Source of the DNA: UBA10205 sp964373815
Lineage (GTDB): Archaea > Iainarchaeota > Iainarchaeia > Iainarchaeales > Iainarchaeaceae
Length of the DNA: 11,267 nt
Direction: 5' to 3'
NCBI GenBank assembly: GCA_964373815.1
Contig: CAYJWI010000029.1
Coordinates: forward strand, 1 to 11,267
This document shows positions 6,429 through 11,090 of this stretch, piece by piece. Under the pieces are notes generated by a model that saw nothing but the letters and a program-made list of their open reading frames with translations, was not told the DNA's origin and searched no databases. Made by a program: the position numbers and the translations under genes. Position 1 is the stretch's first letter. The number at the start of each line of letters is the position of its first letter.

Positions 6429-6435
6429 TTAATAA
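6429..6435 (+). promoter_or_regulatory. TATA box for the gene at 6458
   Basis: TTAATAA is centred 26 nt before the ATG at 6458, again predicting a leaderless transcript. It stands back to back with the thiolase promoter in a 78-bp divergent gap. Confidence 0.4.
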
Positions 6436-6457
6436 CTTCCGCACTATTTCTTTTTCC

Positions 6458-6877
6458 ATGAAGCGTTTTTTCTCCGGGTTGCTTGGCTTATTTAGGAGGA
6501 AGGAGAAGCCCAAGCCTGATGCCACTACAAGGAAGCGGGAATTCATGGCAAAATTCAAAGAAGTTGATTCAGGCATAGCCCAGGCGCTCAAAGAGTTTGA
6601 GGCCATGAATGCAAGTGTTGCCGCTCCAACCAAGGAGCAGGTTGCCGCATTGAGGGGCAGGCTGGAAAATCTGGGCTCGAGCCTCATGCCATTCATGGCT
6701 GAATCTTTTGAAATTGAACGCATTTCCAGCGGGAGAGAAGCGAGAGATCTCAGGGATTACCTGGGATTCGAAGTCAGGCGCATGGGGGTGCTTGCAAGGG
6801 AAATTGACTCTAAGCACAGGTCACGAACCCATGACTTGCTGACAGGGCTTAAGGCTTCCGCCTACGAGAAAAAATAG
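6458..6877 (+). CDS. Small helical protein of unknown function
   Basis: I do not recognise this gene. The frame extends back to 6254 inside the thiolase gene, but the ATG at 6458 is the sensible start: it clears the divergent gene and lies 26 nt after a TATA box. That gives 139 aa. The N-terminus MKRFFSGLLGLFRRKEKPKP looks like a short amphipathic basic helix that could touch membrane or RNA; it is too short and charged for a transmembrane segment. The rest is mostly charged helix with no cysteines or obvious catalytic motif. It may be two or three helices forming a hairpin. A T5 run (6878-6882) directly follows the stop codon and may terminate transcription. Confidence 0.65.
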   Translation: MKRFFSGLLGLFRRKEKPKPDATTRKREFMAKFKEVDSGIAQALKEFEAMNASVAAPTKEQVAALRGRLENLGSSLMPFMAESFEIERISSGREARDLRDYLGFEVRRMGVLAREIDSKHRSRTHDLLTGLKASAYEKK

Positions 6878-6898
6878 TTTTTCCAGCCGAAGATTACT

Positions 6899-6906
6899 TT
6901 TATATT
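6899..6906 (+). promoter_or_regulatory. Possible TATA box for rpl15e
   Basis: TTTATATT lies about 64 nt before the ATG at 6967 and would give a leader of ~38 nt. A TTTAAA at 6953-6958 is too close to the start to serve as its TATA box. Confidence 0.35.
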
Positions 6907-6966
6907 CCTTCCTTATTAGAATTAATTGCCAATAAAGCCTGTTTTTTTTGGGTTTAAAGTGGTTTT

Positions 6967-7569
6967 ATGAGTTTTACAAAGCAGTTGAGGCGCACGCTCC
7001 AGATGGAGTACAAGAGGCACAAGTCCAAGGATTACCCTTTCGCTGCGCTCTTCCGGCAGAGGGTTTTCGGCCAGAGGAACCGCGAAGAGGTGGTCTCAAG
7101 GCTCGAGCGCCCCTCGAACCCGCCAAGGGCGCATTCCTTGGGCTACAAGGCCAAGCAGGGCTTTATCGTCGCGCTCGTGCGCATAAGAAAAGGCTCCGGG
7201 CTGCACAGAAGGCCAGTGCGCGGAAGAAAGCCCAAGAAGATGGGAGTTAACAAGCTGACGCGCAGGAGCCCGAGGCAGTCGATGGCGGAGAGGAAAGCCG
7301 GGGTGCGCTTCCCGAACTGCGAAGTCTTGAACAGCTACTGGTCAGGCGAAGACGGCCAGAACACTTACTTCGAAGTAATACTCGTCGACCGCTCTAGCCC
7401 GAGCGTGCTCGCAGACCACGAGAGGCGCTGGATTGCCTCAAAAAAGCACACCCGCAGGGCGGAGAGGGGCCTCACATCCTCAGGGAAGAAGGGCCGCGGC
7501 CTGCACAAGGGCAAGGGCCACGAGAAGAACTTCCCGAGCCAGCGCGCGCACAACCGCACGGCGAAGTGA
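6967..7569 (+). CDS. rpl15e: 50S ribosomal protein L15e (eL15)
   Basis: A 200-aa, very basic protein of the large ribosomal subunit, specific to archaea and eukaryotes. Family landmarks are clear: RLERPSNPPRAHSLGYKAKQ, the RGRKPKKMGV loop, the central NCEVLNSYWSGEDGQ segment, YFEVILVDRSSPSV, and the C-terminal RGLTSSGKKGRGL with a final basic GHEKNFPS tail. Length matches the family's usual ~190-200 residues. In many archaea this gene neighbours rnp3 and rnp2. Here those lie about 2 kb downstream, beyond a toxin-antitoxin island. The coding sequence is visibly richer in G+C than the island. Confidence 0.97.
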   Translation: MSFTKQLRRTLQMEYKRHKSKDYPFAALFRQRVFGQRNREEVVSRLERPSNPPRAHSLGYKAKQGFIVALVRIRKGSGLHRRPVRGRKPKKMGVNKLTRRSPRQSMAERKAGVRFPNCEVLNSYWSGEDGQNTYFEVILVDRSSPSVLADHERRWIASKKHTRRAERGLTSSGKKGRGLHKGKGHEKNFPSQRAHNRTAK

Positions 7570-7618
7570 AAGAGGTTTTCTTTCCGTGTTCGGATATTTA
7601 GAAACGCCATAAGATTGA

Positions 7619-7626
7619 TTTAAATT
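7619..7626 (+). promoter_or_regulatory. TATA box for the Fic/Doc-like gene
   Basis: TTTAAATT is centred 25-26 nt before the ATG at 7648 (leaderless arrangement). A perfect 10-bp palindrome ATAGTACTAT (7640-7649) covers the predicted start site and start codon and could be an operator. Confidence 0.45.
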
Positions 7627-7647
7627 CAGTTAAAATTCTATAGTACT

Positions 7648-8039
7648 ATGGTACAGGTTCCGAGCCCTGAGAAGATAATTGAGTTCAATCTTTTGGCGCT
7701 TGAGTTGATAAAGGTCAAGAAAGCCGACCGGCCAAAAGTGTTGAGCAAGGCAAAAATAATGCAGGTTCTGGAGGATTGCGCGCAAACCGAAGGGGATGTT
7801 TACGAAAAGGCTGCAGTGCTTCTTAAAGGGCTCGTGCAAAAACATCCTTTCGCGAGCGGCAACCGCAGAACCGCATTCATAGCAATGAAATATTTTCTTG
7901 AAACAAACGGGGCAAAAATCGCAGTGCAGGATGAACCTATAAACGCAAAAGTCATGCTGGCATAAGGGAAAGCTATTACAACAATGAAGAGATAAGGGAG
8001 TGGATAAAAAATGGAAAAATCGGGGAATTCAAAAGATGA
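7648..8039 (+). pseudogene. Fic/Doc-family toxin, interrupted by a frameshift near its end
   Basis: The first frame runs 7648-7965 (105 aa) and contains the Fic-type signature HPFASGNRRTA, with His66 as the catalytic histidine. Fic/Doc proteins transfer AMP or phosphate to targets such as EF-Tu. The acidic residue usually after HPFx is Ser70 here. The frame stops at TAA 7963-7965, but the -1 frame continues directly with IRESYYNNEEIREWIKNGKI to TGA 8037-8039, a typical C-terminal ending for archaeal Doc-like proteins. One lost base would explain this, for instance in the A4 run at 7947-7950 or near 7960. It may be a true mutation or a sequence error; no good slippery heptamer is seen. If only 7648-7965 is translated, the toxin loses its last helix. 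No Phd-type antitoxin precedes it. Confidence 0.7.
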
Positions 8040-8133
8040 AAACAGATACAAAATCGTAGCAGAAGAAATAGAAGAATTCAAGAAGCTCGTTAAAGGGCAT
8101 GAGAAGCTGCTGAAGGCGATTGGCGAACTTTAA
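8011..8133 (+). CDS. Tiny 40-aa protein, paralogue of the ORF at 8817
   Basis: This short frame starts inside the restored end of the Fic/Doc gene (29-nt overlap) and is preceded by GGAGTGGAT, a good Shine-Dalgarno-like match 6 nt before the ATG. Its last 29 residues (from RYKIVAEEIEEF to KLLKAIGEL) match the last 29 of the ORF at 8817-8921 at 19 positions, which strongly suggests it is a real coding sequence. It is predicted to be one or two charged amphipathic helices with no membrane segment. Both copies sit immediately behind a toxin gene, so an antitoxin, adaptor or toxin-associated role is possible but unproven. I do not recognise a named family. Confidence 0.65.
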   Translation: MEKSGNSKDENRYKIVAEEIEEFKKLVKGHEKLLKAIGEL

Positions 8134-8153
8134 AATCCATTGGCACATTTTAT

Positions 8154-8177
8154 CCAAACTCAAATTTAATAGTTTGG
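8154..8177 (+). other. Inverted repeat CCAAACT/AGTTTGG
   Basis: A perfect 7-bp inverted repeat (8154-8160 and 8171-8177) with a 10-nt AT-rich loop, just after the tiny ORF. It may be part of a tandem terminator with the next hairpin or a protein-binding site. Confidence 0.3.
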
Positions 8178-8183
8178 CTAACC

Positions 8184-8208
8184 CCTAATTGTGCAGAATT
8201 AGGTTTTT
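8184..8208 (+). terminator. Hairpin followed by T5, probable terminator of the Fic/Doc unit
   Basis: CCTAATT (8184-8190) and AATTAGG (8197-8203) form a perfect 7-bp stem with loop GTGCAG, followed directly by TTTTT (8204-8208). It separates the Fic/Doc unit from the promoter of the next toxin-antitoxin operon. Confidence 0.5.
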
Positions 8209-8232
8209 GTGCAAAGCCGTGGCGGGAATACT

Positions 8233-8240
8233 TTTAAATA
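8233..8240 (+). promoter_or_regulatory. TATA box for the RHH-MazF operon
   Basis: TTTAAATA is centred 27-28 nt before the ATG at 8264 (leaderless). Its last three bases overlap the palindrome at 8238-8257. Confidence 0.55.
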
Positions 8241-8257
8241 TATAGCCGGCTATATAT
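8238..8257. promoter_or_regulatory. 20-bp perfect palindrome, putative operator of the RHH antitoxin
   Basis: The arms ATATATAGCC and GGCTATATAT make a perfect 20-bp palindrome centred at 8247/8248. It overlaps the end of the TATA box and stops 6 bp before the ATG of a ribbon-helix-helix gene. RHH antitoxins bind such symmetric sites as dimers, so autorepression by blocking TBP/TFB or polymerase is the simple reading. Confidence 0.65.
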
Positions 8258-8263
8258 AAGTGT

Positions 8264-8479
8264 ATGTCTACATTGAGCGCAGATGTAACAGCAGAAATGG
8301 AAAAATGGATAGACGGCAAGGTGAGGTCCGGCCTCTACAAGAGCAGGAGCGAAGTCATAAGGGAACTCCTAAGGGAAAAGATGGGCCAGAACAAATATCC
8401 CAACGCCGCACTTTCGCACAAGGCTCTTGAAAAAATATGGGGCAATGATGAGGACGAAATCTGGAAAACATACATGTGA
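8264..8479 (+). CDS. Ribbon-helix-helix antitoxin (ParD/CopG-like)
   Basis: A 71-aa protein. Residues 1-48 fit the ribbon-helix-helix fold: a short N-terminal strand (STLSADVTAEM), a helix, then the diagnostic SGLYKSRSEVIRELLREKM, close to the 'G.Y.SRSEVIREALR' motif of ParD-type antitoxins. The C-terminal ~25 residues, ending GNDEDEIWKTYM, would wrap the toxin. It is followed after 6 nt by a MazF/PemK-like toxin, so this is a toxin-antitoxin operon. The leaderless promoter and palindrome upstream suggest autorepression. MazF partners with RHH antitoxins in many prokaryotes. Confidence 0.85.
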   Translation: MSTLSADVTAEMEKWIDGKVRSGLYKSRSEVIRELLREKMGQNKYPNAALSHKALEKIWGNDEDEIWKTYM

Positions 8480-8485
8480 CCCTGA

Positions 8486-8812
8486 ATGAACCAGCTCAGC
8501 GTCGCATTGGCAAGGTTTCCCTTCACAAACCAGATTGACTACAAAATAAGGCCGGCATTGATAATTTCGAATGAACGCTTCAACAGGGCGCACACATTCT
8601 ATTGGACGTGCCCGCTTACGACAAAAACAAGCCTCGAAGAGTTCGAGCTTGAGATGGCCGAAAAAGACTTTTCAGGGGAGCTTAGGGCAAAAAGCTTCGT
8701 GAGGATAGACACAATCGCCTCGATGGAAAAGGAGCTGTTCCTCAAGGAGATTGGGGAAGTGACGCCAGAATTCTTCGAGAAAATAAAAAAAGAGATAGCC
8801 AAAAACCTGTGA
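8486..8812 (+). CDS. MazF/PemK-family toxin endoribonuclease
   Basis: A 108-aa protein with the CcdB/PemK-type barrel signature: ALARFPFTNQIDYKIRPALIIS, then FYWTCPLTT and a C-terminal helix (PEFFEKIKKEIAKNL). MazF/PemK enzymes cut single-stranded mRNA or other RNAs at short sequences. The usual N-terminal 'GDIV' strand is replaced by QLSVA, and the conserved Arg-Pro and Thr positions are kept, so activity is likely. It begins 6 nt after the antitoxin stop; no strong Shine-Dalgarno is seen, fitting coupled translation. A tiny 34-aa ORF follows after 4 nt. Confidence 0.82.
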   Translation: MNQLSVALARFPFTNQIDYKIRPALIISNERFNRAHTFYWTCPLTTKTSLEEFELEMAEKDFSGELRAKSFVRIDTIASMEKELFLKEIGEVTPEFFEKIKKEIAKNL

Positions 8813-8816
8813 ATCT

Positions 8817-8921
8817 ATGGCCAGCGAAATCAAGCTAAAAATCAGCATTGCAGAAATAGAAGAGTTCACAAAACTCGTAAAATGGCGCGAGAAACTGCTC
8901 AGGGCAACAGGGGAACTGTAG
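8817..8921 (+). CDS. Tiny 34-aa protein, paralogue of the ORF at 8011
   Basis: This frame starts 4 nt after the MazF stop, with GTGAATCT before the ATG, and ends at TAG 8919-8921, directly followed by the ATG of the next gene. Such tight packing supports real translation. Its last 29 residues (KLKISIAEIEEF to KLLRATGEL) share 19 identities with the tiny ORF behind the Fic/Doc gene. The shared core is EIEEF-x-KLVK-x-x-EKLL-x-A-x-GEL. It is probably a short amphipathic helical peptide. The function is unknown; its position after a toxin in both cases suggests it is part of the toxin modules. Confidence 0.65.
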   Translation: MASEIKLKISIAEIEEFTKLVKWREKLLRATGEL

Positions 8922-9503
8922 ATGAAAATAATTTCTTGGCATGGCGGGGCAATTTCACAGCAAACTGGAAAATTTTTTCTAGATGCGGTGAGGGGTGCTG
9001 AGGGGCCCGTGGTCCTCCCGTTAAGAGATTGGGAAGTCGCAAAGCTTAAGGAAATGGCAAGCAATCCGCAAACCAAACCGGCAAGAGAAATTGCTGTTAG
9101 TTTTGACAAACATCCGAAAATCTACAAACTTGGGCTTTTGGCACTCATGGGCGGCAAGGATGTTTCAGCGCTTTTCACTGGCGTGATGATGAAGCGTGGC
9201 AGCGAACAATTTAGGGGAAAGGTTGGTGTCGCTTTTCATCATCAAACAAACAGAGAGCAGTCAAAACTTATTCTTGCTGATGCCACTGCTGATTTTGAGG
9301 CGGAGCGCATGTTAACTGCATTTGAAAGGCTCAGGAAAAACAAGCCAGCGCTCATAATTGCAGAGGATAACCAAGCAATAGAACTTGGAAGGTTATTTCG
9401 AGTGAAAATCACAAAAGCCACGGCACATTCTCCCAGCACAAAAACCATCGTGAGAAGGGTAATGCGCGGATTTCAGAGGGTTGCAAGAAAAAGAATGGGT
9501 TAA
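8922..9503 (+). CDS. Unknown 193-aa basic protein, possibly a divergent Tiki/TraB-like relative
   Basis: I cannot assign a family with confidence. The start follows the tiny ORF's stop with no gap (TAG-ATG), and GGGG at about 8909-8912 is a likely ribosome site, so it belongs to the RHH-MazF operon. The N-terminus MKIISWHGG then a helix and a strand (GPVVLPLRD) resemble a Rossmann-like start. The middle has GVAFHHQTNREQ. The end, from EAERMLTAFERL to RRVM with a strand KPALIIAEDNQA, lines up by eye with the C-terminal half of the protein at 611-1372. The GxxH of that protein is not conserved here. The last residues are basic (RVARKRMG). No signal peptide or membrane segment is seen. It could be a cargo or effector gene of the island. 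Confidence 0.6.
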   Translation: MKIISWHGGAISQQTGKFFLDAVRGAEGPVVLPLRDWEVAKLKEMASNPQTKPAREIAVSFDKHPKIYKLGLLALMGGKDVSALFTGVMMKRGSEQFRGKVGVAFHHQTNREQSKLILADATADFEAERMLTAFERLRKNKPALIIAEDNQAIELGRLFRVKITKATAHSPSTKTIVRRVMRGFQRVARKRMG

Positions 9504-9547
9504 CCTCGATAAACCGGAGCCAGTATAAGTTGCCCCGCGTGAGGTAC

Positions 9548-9555
9548 TTATTTAT
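9548..9555 (+). promoter_or_regulatory. TATA box for the rnp3 operon
   Basis: TTATTTAT is centred about 29 nt before the ATG at 9581, favouring a leaderless transcript and that start over the in-frame TTG at 9530. Confidence 0.45.
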
Positions 9556-9580
9556 TCCCTCTTCCACATTACTTCTTTCC

Positions 9581-10204
9581 ATGGGCCTCAACTTAGTCCA
9601 GTTCGCAGATTTGCGCAGAATAGATGGCCTTTCGCGCGAGCTAAAGGACACCTCGGTTCTCGTTGCAGCTGATTTTTCAGCCGAAGGGCTCTCGGAGTTC
9701 CGCTCCGCAAAGGGGGCTTTTGCGACGAAGTTCTTCTCATGCAAGGTGCTCCCGCGCAAGGAAGGCCCCTCGCTGCAGGCATTCTCAAAGCTCGCGGACT
9801 TCATTGCAGTGCGCGGCGGCTCCGTTGAAATGAATTCCTGGGCCGCGAACCAGAAAGGGATAGACATCCTTTTGCAGCCTTTCACTTCGGAAAAGAATTC
9901 GCTAGACCTCGCGACAGCAAACCTTCTTGCCGAAAAAAACGTTTACACCTGCTTTCTCTTCAATGAGTTCTTGCAGGCGGAAGGCTTCCGGCTCTCGCAG
10001 CTCATAAAGAACGCTTCGCAGTGCCTCAAAATCCTCGGGGCTGCTGGCGCCCGGGTAATGTTTGCAAGCGGCGCGGTGAACGAAGGGCAGATGCGTGCCT
10101 CGAAGGACCTTTCCTCTTTCGGCGCAATGCTCGGCATGAAAAAGGAGAACGCGCTCAAGGCAGCGCGCGAAGGCGCGGAAAAATTCCTGGAGAGGGTGCA
10201 ATGA
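9581..10204 (+). CDS. rnp3: RNase P protein component 3 (Rpp30 homologue)
   Basis: A 207-aa TIM-barrel-type protein subunit of RNase P, which removes 5' leaders from pre-tRNA together with the catalytic RNA and Pop5, Rpp21 and Rpp29. The pattern is that of Rpp30. A mid-protein strand is followed by GIDILLQPF. Next comes SLDLATANLLAEKNVYTCFLF, with the 'own locus' helix that lists residues in cis with the barrel. The C-terminal part has ARVMFASGAVNEGQMRASKDL and a final GMKKENALKAA helix, equivalent to the family's 'SS.A....lR.p.dl.al...lG....A'. The ATG at 9581 begins MGLNLVQFADL, a suitable first strand. The stop overlaps the start of the HD gene by ATGA. It partners with Pop5 (rnp2), found two genes on. 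Confidence 0.88.
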   Translation: MGLNLVQFADLRRIDGLSRELKDTSVLVAADFSAEGLSEFRSAKGAFATKFFSCKVLPRKEGPSLQAFSKLADFIAVRGGSVEMNSWAANQKGIDILLQPFTSEKNSLDLATANLLAEKNVYTCFLFNEFLQAEGFRLSQLIKNASQCLKILGAAGARVMFASGAVNEGQMRASKDLSSFGAMLGMKKENALKAAREGAEKFLERVQ

Positions 10205-10746
10205 AAGTCCCTTCTTTGGATGAGTGCGAATCGCTCATGAAAGAGTTCGCTGTTCCGCAGCACATAAGGGCGCACTCGGAGGCCGTGAGAAAAGCCGCAA
10301 ACTCGATTTGCAAAAGCATTTTGGCAGCGGGCGGGAAAGTAGATGCGGACTGCGTCGACAGGGCAGCCTTGATGCACGATTTCCTGAAAATGCACTGCGT
10401 GAAAAACAGCTGCAGGCACGCTCTTGAGGCCGGGAAAATTTTATCGGAGCGCGGCTTTGCCGAATTCGGGGAGATTGTGAGGCTGCACGGCCTTGACGAG
10501 GTTTTGCATTTCACCAAAAGCACCCTGCTCGAGGCGAAGGTTGTCTGGTACGCGGACAAGAGGGTGAAACATGACAAAGTGGTTTCGCTAAAGGAGCGCT
10601 ACGAGTATTTGAAGCAAAAGTACGGCTCGAATGGCGGGCAGGCAATGGGACAAATACTCGCCACTGAAAAGCCCGGCTTTGCGCTCGAGAAGGAACTCTC
10701 GCTGCTCGCGAAAAAGAACGAATATTTGGAGGCCTTGCATGCCTGA
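10201..10746 (+). CDS. HD-domain phosphohydrolase-like protein within the RNase P operon
   Basis: A 181-aa protein starting at ATG 10201, inside the rnp3 stop (ATGA overlap); GGAGAGGGTG just upstream is a strong ribosome site. The longer frame back to 10021 overlaps rnp3 and is not needed. HD-superfamily metal ligands are visible: His25 (RAHSEAV), His59-Asp60 (LMHDFLK), likely His73 and His96, and Asp119 (WYADKRVKHD). The family hydrolyses phosphate esters in nucleotides or cyclic phosphates. Its stop overlaps the rnp2 start by 8 nt, so three genes are translationally coupled. A role in tRNA end processing or nucleotide turnover is inference; the substrate is unknown. Confidence 0.85.
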   Translation: MKVPSLDECESLMKEFAVPQHIRAHSEAVRKAANSICKSILAAGGKVDADCVDRAALMHDFLKMHCVKNSCRHALEAGKILSERGFAEFGEIVRLHGLDEVLHFTKSTLLEAKVVWYADKRVKHDKVVSLKERYEYLKQKYGSNGGQAMGQILATEKPGFALEKELSLLAKKNEYLEALHA

Positions 10747-11077
10747 GAAAAAATCAATGAAGCCGATCAGCCCGACGCTGCGCGGAAAGAAACGCTACGT
10801 AAAGTTCAGGCTCATCTGCAGCCAGGCGCTGCAGGAGAAGGGGGTATGGTTTTCTCTCTCGAATACTTTTTCCTCGCTTTTCGGGGGAAAGGGGATTGCG
10901 GAGCAGAGGCTCTGGCTCGTGAAATGGTTCCCCGGCAAAAACGAGGGTATTTTGCGTTGCTCTTTGCAAGAAGAGGAGGACGTGAAGGCTGGCATTCTCT
11001 TCATTTCGCGCGTCGGCTCGGCGCAGGTAATTCCAACAATCGTGAAGGTTTCTGGCTCTATAAAGAAGCTCAAGTGA
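10739..11077 (+). CDS. rnp2: RNase P protein component 2 (Pop5 homologue)
   Basis: A 112-aa protein of the Pop5/Rpp14 family, which dimerises and binds Rpp30 and supports the catalytic core of archaeal RNase P RNA. Visible family features are the N-terminal SPTLRGKKRYVKFRL, a helix with LFGGKGIAEQRLWLVKW, ILRC, then DVKAGILFISRV and the end TIVKVSGSIKKL, matching the 'SGT.k' terminus. The ATG at 10739 lies inside the end of the HD gene (8-nt overlap); the frame further upstream is a shadow of the HD gene. Length is near the family's usual 110-130 residues. Confidence 0.85.
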   Translation: MPEKKSMKPISPTLRGKKRYVKFRLICSQALQEKGVWFSLSNTFSSLFGGKGIAEQRLWLVKWFPGKNEGILRCSLQEEEDVKAGILFISRVGSAQVIPTIVKVSGSIKKLK

Positions 11078-11090
11078 TTAGAATTTTGGC

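Larger units (their letters stand above)
7570..9525. mobile_element. Accessory toxin-antitoxin island between rpl15e and rnp3
   Basis: This block carries a Fic/Doc-like gene, an RHH-MazF pair, two tiny paralogues and an unknown gene, and is visibly more AT-rich than the flanking ribosomal and RNase P genes. The flanking genes are usual neighbours in archaea, so the block looks inserted. No integrase, transposase or terminal repeats are visible, so the mechanism is unknown and the borders are approximate. Confidence 0.4.

Noticed and set aside
6254..6457. Upstream extension of the 139-aa protein back to 6254
   Set aside because: It would be encoded antisense within the tRNA thiolase gene, and the ATG at 6458 has a properly spaced TATA box.
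7940..7966. Programmed -1 frameshift in the Fic/Doc gene
   Set aside because: No X-XXY-YYZ slippery heptamer in the reading frame and no clear stimulatory stem; a lost base is simpler.
9409..9885. 158-aa minus-strand frame across the rnp3 start region
   Set aside because: It lies antisense to rnp3 and the end of the 193-aa gene, and crosses their intergenic promoter; no family resemblance.
10021..10200. N-terminal extension of the HD protein
   Set aside because: It overlaps rnp3 in another frame and is Arg/Gly-rich shadow sequence; the ATG at 10201 has a strong ribosome site.
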